A stretch of DNA of 64,000 nt, from the NCBI GenBank assembly GCA_028583605.1, contig CM053327.1:16541629-16605628 (forward strand), written 5' to 3'. Position numbers and translations under genes: made by a program. The notes beneath the pieces were generated by a model. That model was not told the DNA's origin. It saw nothing but the letters and a program-made list of their open reading frames with translations, and made no database searches. This DNA is from Dastarcus helophoroides. Its lineage: Eukaryota > Arthropoda > Insecta > Coleoptera > Bothrideridae. This document shows, in pieces, positions 1-12,140 of this stretch. Every line of letters starts with the position of its first letter. Position 1 is the stretch's first letter.

Positions 1-860
1 ATAGCGCGACTTAGGCCTTATTATTATTTTCTCTTAAATTGGAATAATTTTAATGTTAAAGAATTATTTATAAGTCTTTAAGCTAACGATATACCAATTT
101 TCAGATTCCAACCAAAACCGTTTAAGTAATACAGAAAAAACAAAATGGGGGTCCATATTCGGACCCCTTCCTCTACTATTTCATTTATTTTTTATTGGCT
201 GTCAGAATTGTATCTTCCTTGGTTGTGTAAAGCTTTTATTAAATAGAAAAGCTGATTTTTTTCCTAAAACCTTCGATAAAATTAAAGTTTCATTTTTGTT
301 TTATTATTAATATGACTTATTACAGTCGTTTATTTTTATAAACAATCGTTTTGTTTTAAGATTCCGACAGAATTGAAAGTATTCTCCTAAATTTCTGTTT
401 AAAATTCGAAATTTCAACTTCTTATAACATTTTGAATTTTATTTTTTGAATTTAAACCAGACCTATCGAGATTTTTTTATTAAAGGAGAGGATAAAAAAG
501 TTATTAAAACATGTCTCATTTCTAAGGAGTCGACTAGATTTAATTTGTTTCAAACTTTCATTCATTTTATAAAATATTTTATATTACAATTATAATTATA
601 AACAATACGGAAGAACCTGAATCAATTACCCGGCGATTGTAAGTTGCGGCGGATATTTCTCCATCTATTTAAATTGCGGCGGGTCCATTTCAGGTATATC
701 AGGAAGGATATGTAAATTACGGCGGGATTAAACATGTTCCCTACTGAGTTTCTAGACAACAATAATAAAACGAAAGTTAGAGAAATCCTCTATTTTTCAC
801 TTACCCTACAACAATATAATTATAAACCATACATGCTTTATTGCCATGTGAATTGATTTT
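1..860. other. AT-rich non-coding stretch
   Basis: I see no credible coding frame on either strand. The only local pattern is a short run near 635-725 in which the words ttgcggcggg and attacggcggg recur three times about 35 bases apart, a small GC-richer direct repeat of unknown meaning. It lies upstream of the MULE relic and is probably intergenic or transposon-derived. Confidence 0.5.
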
Positions 861-1430
861 TTAAAATCTAATCACCACTTTCGATGGTTTAAAATTCAAA
901 TTTTGTTCTTTGCCTTGATCTACAATTTGTTGAATACAACTCTTGTATGATTGAAAAATTTTGTCTTTTAATAAGCAGAAAGCAATAGGGATGCAGTGTC
1001 TATTTTTCAATGCATGAATAGGAAAAAATTGTTTACAAAAATTTGTGCCGTACGAAAAGGTTCTATCCATGAAAATAGTCGGTACTAGACGAAAAAAATT
1101 AAATTAGTTAGACAAGAAAAAACTATTAAATGCCGTTTTGAATCGTTAATTAGTACAAAATTGTCATTTTGATTAGTTACCCAACTTTTCTCATCTAATC
1201 TAGAATGGAGATCTTCCAGATATCTTGGCGCCTTCCTGCTTTTCCTTTACAAAAAACATGAAGTACCTAAATGTATTTTGATGGGTTCCTTCATTTCTGA
1301 ATATTGCAATTTTTTTATTAGTGGTAATAAGATATATTTTACCAGTGCAACTTTTCAAAGTACACACCCACTTTTCTTCACTCGTAGATTTTAGAACTTC
1401 TTTCTCATAATAATACATATAATTGTCCAC
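861..1430 (-). pseudogene. FLYWCH / MULE transposase relic
   Basis: Two minus-strand open stretches separated by broken sequence form a degraded Mutator-like (MULE) element protein. The upstream part (1430-1200) has a FLYWCH-like zinc-finger pattern: aromatic start (MYYYEKE), then W-V-C, a second Cys (SCTGKIY) and a late His (EGTHQN). The downstream part (1070-861) resembles the start of the MULE transposase core: DRTFSYGTNFCKQFFPIHAL, followed by IPIAFCLLKDK and a Lys/Asn-rich stretch. Family knowledge: FLYWCH fingers are often fused to MULE transposases in insect genomes. The frame is not continuous and the core beyond the first ~70 residues is missing, so I call it a dead fragment. A related, longer relic lies at 40.6-41.9 kb. 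Confidence 0.6.
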
Positions 1431-2811
1431 AAGTTATATTTTTTTACGCGAGTATACTTTCAATCACTTTAATTTCCAAACTCATATTTGTTTAATCAAC
1501 AATGAACAGATGAAATGATCAATATGCGGACGATTTTTGTTTCGTTTGTTAACAGCACAGAAAATATATTTTCAGAAGTTCTAGCAAAATGCTTAGTTTC
1601 CACGGCATGTAACTAGTAAATCTCATTGCCATTAGCCCCCTGCTAGGGCCAACACCTGTCGCAATTTACATGGTTTGAAATAACTACCTTTAACTTTACA
1701 TCTGCTCCAATTACCTGTCAGTTACGAATTTCTTAAAATTCGTAATTGACCACTCCGCATGTTATGTAACAAATTCAGTTTAGATTTATACATGTATTTC
1801 TAATGATTTAATTAAATTGAATTCTAAAATTTCGGCGTTTTCTAAAAAAAATACAATTATGGCTGATTTTTAAATAAATGAAATATCCAACTCACTATCT
1901 CAAATAGTAACATATTGGACAATATGTAACATGTATCATTATTTTTATATTCATTTATCTCATTGTTTTTTAGCACATCTAAATGGTGCGTTTTTAACAT
2001 GCATTGAAAATTTAACACAATTCGTGAAAATTCACATATTTAGTTCAATGGCTGTCATTTACTTAAGATATTTATTGGGTAGTCAACAATTACGGAAGAT
2101 CTTTCCAGTGGTTGTTTCATCCACGATCCTAGTGTCGTTAGCCAGTTATGAGAATTTAACCCTAATTACTGGCCGCACTTTCAACCTTAAATGCGCATTA
2201 GTAGCATTTTCTCAGACACCATATACCACATACACCGTGTCTAAGATAACGAGGACTAGTATAGGCAACTCGAAAGCGGCAGGAGATACAGATTCGATTA
2301 AACAGGAAAAAGTTGCGCATTTAAAAGACTAACATTAGCTAGCCAAACACCAGCTGGAAAGTGGAATCCAGAAGGAAAGAACCTTGTTAGTGAAGTACTG
2401 AAGCTCTAACCGTAAAAGTTAGTGACAGTGAAGCCTTAGCAAAGGATGTATACAGAGACCTTATTAACAAAGGTGCTTAACAGGGTAATATTAAATAGAT
2501 TAACCGATCCCATTGACTTAACCGAATTGAACCTGCAGTCAAAAAAGTTTTATAATAATTCCTATCCGTCATCCTCATCCAATCCCTATACTTCTTCTTC
2601 CAATACCTATAGCCCTTTAAATTCTCCCTTTCCAACAACATTACCATACATTGCCATACATTCTTTACAAGGATCACAAGAAACAATATTAACTGGAACT
2701 GAAAATTCTCATATTTCGGATGGGTTCATTTGTTAATATAAATAAGTTTTAAATTTTGTACATGATTCGCTAAATAAAAATTTATAATACATCTGTTTAG
2801 TTTTCCTTCAG
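1431..2811. other. No recognised gene
   Basis: There is an open plus-strand frame at 1931-2332 (133 codons) with a hydrophobic N-terminal half and a polar tail, and another at 2446-2736 rich in Ser/Pro/Tyr/Asn. Neither resembles a family I recognise, neither has a clear promoter or splice context, and both adjoin a transposase relic. They could be chance frames or decayed transposon cargo. Confidence 0.4.
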
Positions 2812-3230
2812 ATATCTTTCTGCAGAACTTGGCAAATGACTTCGCATGTTTCTGGAATTATTTGTCCAAGTGATTGTGGAGAAATTCCAGTACTAAATTT
2901 TAGGCATTCATAATTTCCTCCAGTGTCCAGATAGCGTAACGTTGCAACCAGGCGCTATTCAGGTCAAATACATTATAGTATCTTGCTTTTTTATATATGG
3001 AGTCACCAATTGCAATAATTCATCAAAGGTCTTGGGCTCCATTCTCAGATAATTATGAAAATTAGTGGGCTCACTTGTTCTTAGTTCACGTAAAAGATTA
3101 AAAGTCGCTATATATTTTTCGTTGAAGTAACCACTCTTTTGACCACATCCGGCGTTTCTGTTTTTTACTTAAGTAAAACCTCATTGGCTAAGCCAATACA
3201 TGCAATTGCAATTTTCTTTTTCGACTTCAT
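2812..3230 (-). pseudogene. PIF/Harbinger (HARBI1-like) transposase relic
   Basis: Reading the minus strand from an ATG at 3230 gives a HARBI1-type N-terminal region in several frames: IACIGLANEVLL, then after a frameshift RRMWSKEWLLQRKIYSDFNL, LLRELRTSEPTNFHNYLRM and EPKTFDELLQLVTPYIKKQD, then after stops STGISPQSLGQIIPETCE and VICQVLQKD. These match the order of segments in insect PIF/Harbinger transposases (WxKEWLLxR, NYLRMxxxTFxxLL, TPxIxKxDT, STGIxPQxLxxIIPETC). Only the portion before the catalytic DDE core is present; at least one frameshift and several stops interrupt it. Harbinger transposases cut and paste the element; this copy cannot. Confidence 0.75.
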
Positions 3231-4200
3231 GTCTTGTAAGTAATCGTTCTTTAAACTCCTGTAACTAACACACTACACACAAGACGTATTTGTGTAAACT
3301 AAACTTTAAAAAGAAACTAATCACGACGTTCCAACATAAAATTCTAGCCAGACGGAATAAATCGACAAAAGTGGTCAAATTTGTACGCTAACTGGAATAT
3401 ATTCACGAACGATTTGTCTATACTAAGGGAAAGGACGTTTGTGTTAGTGGATTGTGAAAGGAATATTATACCTGTGAAAACCAAGGGGACAGTCCTGTAG
3501 GAATATCTGACCGGAAATACCAAAATATTCACGCTGCGTTAGTGGGTTAGTGGGATAGGGCGTGATTTGTTTCCTTTCAATTTTTTAACGGGAAAGACCG
3601 TCCGAGGAAAGAACGCTGGTGTGTGGTAAGTTAATGAGACTCGGAAACATTCCATGCGATTTTTATTTTCAATGCTGTAACTTAAGAGGTCCTTTACTAA
3701 CAATATTGCAAAACTACGTTTATTAACTTTAAACACCTCCACCGTTTGGTAAGAGAACACATTATTAAAAATTCATAATTTTTTTTGTTGCTTTTTATTT
3801 TTATTATGACAACGCTTTAATTTTTAAAACATATTTTTAATATTTCGGTTTGTGCACTTTGAACTATGAGATAAGGAAATAAAATTACATGCATTTTTGA
3901 CAAAATACTGTAAAATTCTGTACGTCGTTTCTTAAATTGATAATTGATGTGTATTTCGGAAAAAATACTTTGTCATGAGATTCTTAACGTACATATGGTA
4001 CATATATCGTAATTTAAATTTCAACATACTATTACAGTTGTTGCAGCAGCGTTACCTTCATTTCCAACAGTTACTACTTTATTATTTGGTCTGTATTATT
4101 TGTACAGTAATTTATCACTAATTTGAATGTCAAATAAAGATATATGAATACTTATTTATATTTATATAAGGAAAGCATCAGATAAACTAGTGTTATCAAA
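3231..4200. other. Intergenic, no gene seen
   Basis: Both strands contain only short unsupported frames with no recognisable motif. This AT-rich stretch precedes the esterase promoter region. Confidence 0.5.
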
Positions 4201-4220
4201 CACAGCAACAAAAGTTTTCT

Positions 4221-4230
4221 TATATAAAAG
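4221..4230 (+). promoter_or_regulatory. TATA box of the esterase gene
   Basis: The sequence TATATAAAAG lies 36-45 bases before the esterase start codon at 4266. It is a strong match to a metazoan TATA box. The short distance implies a very short 5' leader if transcription starts about 30 bases downstream. This is inferred from sequence only. Confidence 0.55.
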
Positions 4231-4265
4231 GCTAGTATTCAATGAACTTTATCTAGTTAGATATA

Positions 4266-7200
4266 ATGGGGCACGAACTGCATAAATGCATAACGAAAGC
4301 CATTGCCATTTGGATTCTATTATATTTAATTGGTAGGTTCTTATTAAGTTTAGATAATGAAATATGTTTCGATAATAACTTGATTTTAATTCAACATTTT
4401 AAAAATAATGTAACATCGACCTTGTTTTGGATTTTTTTACATCCCCTTAACCCTGAACGCAAAACTGAAGTTCAGCATTTTTTTATTATTTCAGGATTTG
4501 TAATAGGTGGCAAATCCCCTGTTGTGGAATTACCTTTAGGAAAAATTCAAGGTTATTTAAAGGAATCGCTAGGAGGACGAGAATATTATGCATTTGAGGG
4601 TATTCCTTATGCTAAACCGCCAATTGGAAAACATAGATTTAAGGTAGGTACATAATAATGAAGAAATATCAGGAAAAAACTTAGATAATAGATATTCAGC
4701 TTAAAGTTTTAACTACTTATTTACATATGTAAATGTATATTATGTAATATGTTGACATGCTCAATTCAAATCTACCAAAATAAATGCTTCTAGCTCCCAA
4801 ACGGTAAACCATGATTTGTTGGAATGCAAATTCTGAATCTACGTACCTATAGAGGATGATTAAGGTAGTAACATAAATGCGAAATTTCTTATCATGCAAG
4901 AATTTGACATTGCATTTATTGTAAACAATAAATATAATCTAAATTTAGATGTTTTTCAAATTATTACACAGATACGCAATTGTTTTAATTTATTTATCTT
5001 CAGCAGTTGGTTTTACGTTTTTATATCTAAACGAGCTGTATATTCAGTAAAATTTCTCATCAATAAACGGCCACGTGTCTGAAACCATTCGACTTTTCCC
5101 AAACTACGTTTCCAACATCAAAATAGAGACACTTCCCATAGAAATGTTGCCCCTTATTTTAGTCCCGTAAGGGGTGAATTTCCAAAAATACTGAGGCAAC
5201 TGGCTTTCATTTATAAACAGACACCTAAACGCTAGTTTTGAATTTATAGGCGGAAGGCAAAAAGTTTTGAGAAAAGATGTTGTAAAAAACAAACACTTAT
5301 TGAATCAAAACTATTTCGACCCCAAAAGAAAAAAAAGACATTTAGCAACTTAAAAGATTTTCATAGAAATAGCGGTATAGATGTCTTCTAGCTGACTTAA
5401 TGGTTACATGATGTGTTATTAACAAGTCGTAATTTTTGTATACATAAAAACGAAATAGTTCTCTATTGCTGGACCATAATAAATTACAGTCTGACTTACA
5501 TAAGTTAATTTTTAGGAACCCATACCGCCTAAGCCATGGAATGGGGTCTTAAAAACAAATATTATACACACATGTATTCAGCTTAACCATTTAGCTCTTC
5601 CCGGTCATAACCCAGTTCAAGGTAATTGTACTATTGAAACATTATTATTATTATCCTTATTATTTTCTAATGAATACAGGAGATGAGGATTGTTTATATG
5701 TCAATGTGTACACGCCTGATTTAAATCCGAAGGCTAACTTAGATGTTATTCTTTATATTCATGGGGGCGCCTTTATGTTCAATTATGGTGGAATGATGGG
5801 TTCACAATATCTACTTGACAGAAATGTGATTTATGTTAATATTAACTACCGCTTAGGACCAATGGGTAAATTTTCTTTTAAAAATAGACCATGGAATTTT
5901 ATACCATGTTTCTAGGTTTCCTTAGTACTGAAGATGATCTAGTGCCAGGTAATAATGGAATGAAAGATCAACAGTTGGCCATGAAATGGGTAAGAGACAA
6001 TGTAAAGCATTTCGGGGGAAATCCAAATTCCATAACTATAATGGGCATGTCTGCGGGAGGTGCTAGCGTACACTTCCACTACTTTTCACCTAAATCGAAA
6101 GGTAACTTTGACAAAAGATTCATATGGACCTAGTAAAGAGATGGTAATTTACAGGTCTCTTCCATAGTGGATTTGCTCAAAGTGGTTGTATGTTAAATTC
6201 ATGGGTTTTAATGGAAGAACCATTAGAAACAACAAAGAAACTGGCAAAAATTGTTGGATGTAGCAATAACGATAAAAAAGAAATGGTCGCATGTTTAAGG
6301 CAAAGACATGCTAGAGATATCACAGCAGCCATCAAGGAATTTCAGCCTTGGTTGTATAATCCTTATAGTCCTTGGGGAATTGTTGTAGATAAATGGGCGA
6401 GTGATCCAGTTCTGCCAGAACATCCTTATATTATGTTAAAGAAAAAGCAAATATATGATGTTCCATTGCTTTCATCGCATGTTAGCTCCGAAGGCTTGTA
6501 CCCGGCAGCAGGTAGGCATTTCAAGGAGATTCTACATTACATCAGAAGAGTTTTCTCCTTTGGTATGAGTTCACCGGGATCTTTCTGTCTTGATTGCATC
6601 GTCTTTTGTGCAATTTTCGTTTAGGGACAGTTTAGCCGTCTGGTGTGGTTAACACACTGCTTGAACACCTTGAGTAGTTTAACCGGTCAAATCCCAAAAA
6701 AATGTATTTAAACATCTTATTTTATTACGAAAAATAAATACAAATAAATATTAATTTTTTCAGAGTTCTATTTAGACAAAAATTTAGAACAGTTGAGGGA
6801 ACATTGGGATGAATATATGCCACATATTCTTCATTACAATTTCTCTGTTGATCCTTCTCTTCTAAAAACTGTGAGTCATAAAATTAAAAACGAATATCTG
6901 AAAGGAAAAGAGCTCTCCAAGTCCACATATAAAGAATTAGTTCAGGTAATTTGATTTTAAATTTTTAGGCTAAACGTTTAATGATATTTCCTTTTAGTTA
7001 GTTGGAGATAGATTATTCGTCGCAGATATAGAAAAAGCTACTAGACTTCATGCAGCAGCAGTTTCTTCGTCGATCTATCATTACCGTTTCGATTACAGAG
7101 GTTCAAGCAGTATATCTGATAGATTTGTTGCAACAAAAGAAGACTTGGGTAAATATGTTGGTATATTAAATATGTTGCTTTAATTTTTTATATTTAGGCG

Positions 7201-7567
7201 TTTCACATGCGGATGATACAAATTATATTTTACATATGGGACCAGCAAGTTTGGAAACCGAGAAAGACAAAAAAATCTCGGAACTACTTCTAAATATGCT
7301 TGAGGGACTTGCCAAAGTGAAGTAAGATCTATGATGACTGATGAAAAATATAATACAATTGATCCTGTTTCTTACAGAAGACCTTTAGCGCCGATAGAGT
7401 GGCCACCAGTTTCTAAGAATTTAAAAGATGATTTTATTTATATAGTAATTAAATCTCCAGATAATATTTTTACTGAAAGCTCGTCCACCCTTGGAAATCG
7501 AAAATTCTGGGAATCACTACCTTTTAAGGAAAATGAGTACTTCGAGAAAACAAAAGATGAACTATAA
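4266..7567 (+). CDS. Type-B carboxylesterase, ER-retained (KDEL)
   Basis: Ten exons joined by GT-AG introns: 4266-4332, 4495-4643, 5516-5621, 5680-5865, 5916-6101, 6155-6511, 6764-6945, 6998-7148, 7198-7321, 7378-7567, giving 1698 nt and 565 aa, a normal length for an insect carboxylesterase. All junctions keep frame. The first 25 or so residues are a signal peptide (hydrophobic AIAIWILLYLIGFVIGG). Alpha/beta-hydrolase landmarks: YAFEGIPYAKPP near the N-terminus, EDCLYVNVYTP (residues 110-120), oxyanion loop HGGAF (135-139), nucleophile GMSAGG with Ser215, acidic residue Glu344 in SSEGLYP, and His465 in GVSHADD. Ser/Glu/His are all present, so it should hydrolyse carboxyl esters. The nucleophile elbow has Met where most relatives have Glu (GESAGG). 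The protein ends in KDEL, a classical ER-retrieval signal, so it is probably an ER-lumenal enzyme. Substrate is unknown; detoxification, lipid or hormone ester turnover are all possible. Confidence 0.93.
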
Positions 7568-7614
7568 ATGTCTCACAAAATTAGTGATAAAGTAGTCGAC
7601 AATTTTGTTTTAAA

Positions 7615-7620
7615 AATAAA
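7615..7620 (+). terminator. Polyadenylation signal of the esterase
   Basis: AATAAA occurs 48 bases after the esterase stop codon, within a run that offers a second overlapping copy. It is the first canonical signal downstream and fits a short 3' UTR. Confidence 0.5.
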
Positions 7621-7624
7621 TAAA

Positions 7625-8265
7625 TGAGATCTTATCAAATATTAAACTTTGTAATTAGAGTATGCTCGAAGACCCTTGGAAACTTGTAGACATTTTAAGT
7701 GAATGCAAAGAATTAGAGACCAACCAAAGCTTCGGTTTCTGTTTGGGCCAATTTCTAAAAAAACCTATTCCTGCCGCAGTTTCCAATTCGGCCCAAAAAA
7801 AATCCGAAACTTCAAATATAAATTCGGACTTCTCAAAAAAACTCATTCGTAAAACAAATTCGAAACTTAACTCGATAGCTGGGTTTTTAAGTAAGACATT
7901 TTAGAAAGAAGTGGATTTAATTTCTATGTTTAAAGGAGAAAATTTCTAATAAAAAACGTAGTATATTCTCAAATGTTTGAATTTAAAAGGTAAACACAAA
8001 ATTTTGGAAAACAATCCAAGAAGACATAATTTAGGGCTATTTAAATAAAATGAATTTTAAAACGAAATTTCAAAAATAATGTTGCATGTTTCGAAAGGAC
8101 GAAAAATTAAAAAAAAATGAAATTCAACAATTTAAAAAAAAAGAACATTTTAAGTTTTAAGACGAAATTTTAGAGAGGAAGTTAAAAATTTAAAGTTTAA
8201 ACTCAGAGTTATGGGAAAAAACTCAACGTTTCAAAAAGAAACGAAATGTTAACTGGAATAAATTC
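7625..8265. other. Non-coding, A-rich decayed repeat
   Basis: This stretch between the esterase 3' end and the retrotransposon flank is A-rich, with words such as gaaattt and aaaattt typical of the low-complexity repeat seen throughout the window. I see no gene. Confidence 0.5.
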
Positions 8266-8318
8266 AATAAAACTGAACAAACATTTTTCGGGCAAAATTT
8301 CCGAAATATTTGTCTATG
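8266..8318 (+). repeat. Left flank of the occupied copy of a local duplication
   Basis: This segment (including cattttt cgggcaaaat ttccgaaat) matches 14780-14835 closely. Together with 12400-13065 it forms one copy of a ~700-bp duplicated unit into which the retrotransposon inserted. The last six bases TCTATG (8313-8318) are one half of the target-site duplication. Confidence 0.85.
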
Positions 8319-8439
8319 AATAAATAACACGTTTATTTCCAACAGGTACACACCCAATTACAGGAAACATTTAAACTATTAAAATACAAAAGTAAATGAA
8401 ATTATACGGTACAGAACATTAATGTATATGTATCTAAAA

Positions 8440-11300
8440 TTATATTCGGCTTTCCAGATATGTGCTGATTATAGTTTTTAATTGGTCATAATTAATGTCA
8501 CAATAATTCGAAATGCTATTGAATACATTACACATGTTATATATTGGTGATCTACGCATAATGTTAGTACGGAAATTTCGACAATAAAAACAGTTATTTC
8601 CACGAGAATTCTGCCGAGGAACCAAAAAACAAATCTTATTAATCAAAGACATACAGTCAATATTATTATGCAGTAGGTTATATAAAAACGTTAGTACAAT
8701 ACAATTTCTCCTATTGCATAAAGAATTCATGTTAAACATATCTAGCAAAATTCTAGTGTCAATACCTCTATCAGGATAAAAACCCTGGGACTTGAAAAAC
8801 ATAAATTTCAAAAATTTTCTTTGAGTCGACTCAATTAGCCCTATATTATTTTGGTAAATAGGATACCATATCAAAGTTGCATATTCTAACTTAGATCTAA
8901 TATACGAAAAATACAGTACTTGCAAACTTCTAATATTTGAAAAACAATTCCAGTTTCGCCTAAAAAAACCAAGTAACTTGTGAGCGGATTTAGTGGTATG
9001 ATAGATATGGCTCGAAAAGCTAAGTTTGTCGTCGAATACAACTCCCAGATCTTTCAGTTCGGAGCATCTATCCAGGGTGTAATTACTGATATTATAGTCA
9101 AATAATATATAATTCCGTTTGCGAGTAAAAGTTACTGTTTTGCATTTGGATATATTTAATTTTAAGAAGTTATTATTGCACCAGCTTAAAATTCTATTTA
9201 GTTGTTCTTGTAAGTAAAAGCAATCGCTAATATTAGTAATGTTATTGTAGATTTTTAGATCGTCTGCAAATAGCAAATGATCGCATTCAATGACAGAAGT
9301 TATGTCATTAATAAAAATTAAAAAGAGTAATGGGCCTAGATTTGATCCCTGTGGAACTCCGGAAGTTGTTATATATCTCTGAGATTTGTGGCTTCCATAT
9401 TCGACAAATTGTTCTCTGGAAGACAGGTAGGATGTGAACAGTAATATTAAATCCTTAGTGAAACCAAAACCCTTTAACTTGGATAGTAGTAAATAATGAT
9501 CTATTTGATCAAAAGCTTTCTGTATATCTGTGTAAACTACATCAACCTGTCCTCCTAGATCCAAATTGTCGTATATAAAGTCACTTATGGTTGCTAAATT
9601 TGTGACTGTTGATCTTTTTACCATAAAACCATGTTGATTTGGTGATATTACTGGACTGACATGGGTGTAAATGTTATTATATAAAATCATTTCAAATACC
9701 TTAGCAAAATTACATAAAATAGCTACAGCTCTATAATTTTTAATCATCGATGCATCTCCTGATTTTAGGATCGGACATATTCTAGTAGTTTTCCATATAT
9801 CCGGAAATTTAGTTGTTTTTATAATAAGATTGTACAAAATACATAGTGGAGATGCAAACACGTTAGCACAGTCTTTAATCACTACATTAGGAATGTTATC
9901 TATGCCAGCAGTCATCTTATTTTTCAATTTTTTTATTGATTGCAAGATATCATCTTCTGTAATTCGTATTAAGTTGATTTTACTGGATGAAAATGAAAAA
10001 TCTTTATTAATATTTTCTGGATTGGAATTTATGTAAACACTAGCAAAGTATTTTGCAAAACCATCCACTACTGCTTGTGGTGAGTCGATAGTTTCGTTAT
10101 CAATAATCATACTTCTAGGAATTCGAGAGCGACTCCTCTTCAATTGCACAAATGACCAAAATTTAGTTGGATTACGTGTGATTTCATCTTCCGCTATTGA
10201 AATGTGATTTTGGTAAGCAGAATTCATTTGCCGCTTAACTTCTGCCCTTAGAGTTTTATACTGATTAAGGTAATGATCATTTTCAAATTTTTTAAAATTC
10301 TTATAAGCAACTTCTTTACATCGCAGAGTGTTCTTAATTTTTGTAGTAAACCAGGGTGGAAAAGTTCTATTCGTTTTTCTGTATTTTGGCACACATTCAT
10401 CCATAATTCCGTATAATATTGTATAAAAAGTTTCACATGCGTCATTAACATCTATGTAGGATTGCAATTGTGACCAGTCAGTGTGGTATATTTGATTGTA
10501 TAATTGAGGAAAATTAGCTCGCCTGAAGTTATAAGCCCTACAGTCCGTATTGAAAGAAAAATTCTCTGTACGAGTTGTATTCAACTGAAAGTTCATAATT
10601 AATGATGGATGATGAAAATCTTCTGTAACAAATGGTAATTCGTCCCTACTAACCTCACAACTGAAATTTCCAATGATCAAATCTAATATTCTGCCGTTTG
10701 CGTTCAATACCGTATTATGTTGCTTCATATCTAGGAATGCCATAAAATGTTTTATTAATCTAACCTTAGTATCACCTAGATCAGTAGTGTATCTATTTAA
10801 ATTGAAATCACCACAAATTAATATTTTACAATTTTTTTGAAAAATCGTTAAGTTTTCAAAAGCATCAAAAAATAGTTCATAAATTACCGTTGGTGTAGAA
10901 GGCGGGATATAAATAGCAAAAACAAATAAAACAGTACTATTAACAATTACCTCGCATCCAATGATATCTATACTAGGTACCACATCAGCAATACCACTTA
11001 AATTGAGTTTAGTAACATTAAAGTTGCTTTTAACCGCAATCATCACCCCACCTCCTCTATGATGTCCAGTAGCTTCCAGATCACGATCAGTTCTAAATAC
11101 TAAATAAGAAGAAGGTAGTACTTCTTGGCTGCTAATGTCTTCAGAAAGTCCAGTCTCTGTTATAAACACACAGTCGTATTCAACTATTGCCGCAGCATTG
11201 AAAAAGTTTTGTACTTTCGTTCTAAGCCCGTTTACATTTTGATAGTAGCAGTGAAAGTTGATATCAGAATTGTAATTGGATGTACCTCTCAGTTTAAATT
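8440..11300 (-). CDS. LINE ORF2: endonuclease-reverse transcriptase
   Basis: Apurinic-like endonuclease followed by reverse transcriptase. The open frame runs from about 11300 to the stop at 8440; the first in-frame ATG is at 11169, but the conserved endonuclease opening YQNVNGLRTK (near 11240) lies upstream of it, so translation probably begins near or overlapping the ORF1 end by a non-standard mechanism. From the ATG the protein is 909 aa. Endonuclease motif CGDFN is near residue 119; reverse transcriptase shows DIQKAFDQIDH, SGVPQGSNLGPLLFLIFIND and the catalytic LLFADD near residue 633. No RNase H domain is visible after the RT. The protein nicks the target DNA and primes reverse transcription of the element RNA there. 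No internal stop is seen. Confidence 0.93.
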
Positions 11301-12140
11301 CTTGATAGTAGGAATGCCATTTGTATACACGATTTTAATGTTTGTTTCACCTGCATGTTTTCTTTCTTCCAATTCCGATTTAACTCGTCGATATTGTTCA
11401 ATTTGTTTGGGTGTTTTATCGTACGATACAAATATGCCAGTAAACTGTTCCTGTGACCTCAAATTCTTTGCCATAACCTGACGAACCTGATCTTCGTTCT
11501 CCAAAATTACCTTAATGGCTCGAGTCTTATTCGGCATATATCTTCCTAAGCGAAGAGATTTTAATTCGTTAGGTCTATTAAGGTGAACATTGGAATGTTG
11601 AATAATTGCAGATATCATGAACTTTTCTTTGTTGATTCGTTCCTCTCTGGACGAATGATAATTCTCAGATGCTCCAAAGATCATCAGATTACATTTGCGT
11701 TTTTGTCTTTCCTCTACTTCCTGAATTGCAGCATCCAAAATTCTTTCATCATTAGGATTTGATACAGTCGATTTTTTAACTTCATTGAGATCTAATTTTA
11801 ATTCTTTTATTGTATCTTTTAAAGCGTTTACATCTGTGAGATAATTTTGTGAAATATTACTTTCGAGTTTATCGAATCTTTCATTAAATTCATTTTGCAT
11901 ATTGCGCATTAATGCCATAATATCTCCTAATTGGCCCATAAACGACTTACAAGAATTACATATGATCTTAATATTCTTTGATTTATTGCGAGTAACTCTT
12001 ATGTCGTCTGTAGAAAGACCCACACAAGCAAGATGAACCTCTGCGCGACATCCATCACAAAGAATTGTTGGTTGACCCTGTTTGGTCGTTGTCTTGCAAT
12101 TCGGACACTGGTGCGGCATTCTTGTGTGATGGGATATCAC
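11289..12140 (-). CDS. LINE ORF1: PHD-like zinc finger protein
   Basis: A 283-aa protein encoded just upstream of ORF2. Residues 12-63 hold a Cys/His array (CPNC, CDGC, HLAC, CNSC) in the spacing of a PHD-type zinc finger. A central predicted coiled coil follows (many Lys/Glu/Leu around residues 75-150), then a basic C-terminal half with LMIFGASENYHSSREERI and SLRLGRYMPN, typical of CR1/Jockey-like ORF1 RNA-binding regions. It ends NGIPTIKNLN at the point where the ORF2 frame already overlaps it. Role by family: binds element RNA in the ribonucleoprotein. I place the start at the first ATG; an internal Met at residue 8 is also possible. Confidence 0.88.
   Translation of the reverse strand: MISHHTRMPHQCPNCKTTTKQGQPTILCDGCRAEVHLACVGLSTDDIRVTRNKSKNIKIICNSCKSFMGQLGDIMALMRNMQNEFNERFDKLESNISQNYLTDVNALKDTIKELKLDLNEVKKSTVSNPNDERILDAAIQEVEERQKRKCNLMIFGASENYHSSREERINKEKFMISAIIQHSNVHLNRPNELKSLRLGRYMPNKTRAIKVILENEDQVRQVMAKNLRSQEQFTGIFVSYDKTPKQIEQYRRVKSELEERKHAGETNIKIVYTNGIPTIKNLN

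Noticed and set aside
1931..2332. 133-codon plus-strand frame with a hydrophobic half
   Set aside because: No family recognised, no conserved motif, and it lies next to a transposase relic. Described only as unidentified.
9830..10036. Plus-strand frame inside the LINE
   Set aside because: Antisense shadow of the reverse-transcriptase ORF.
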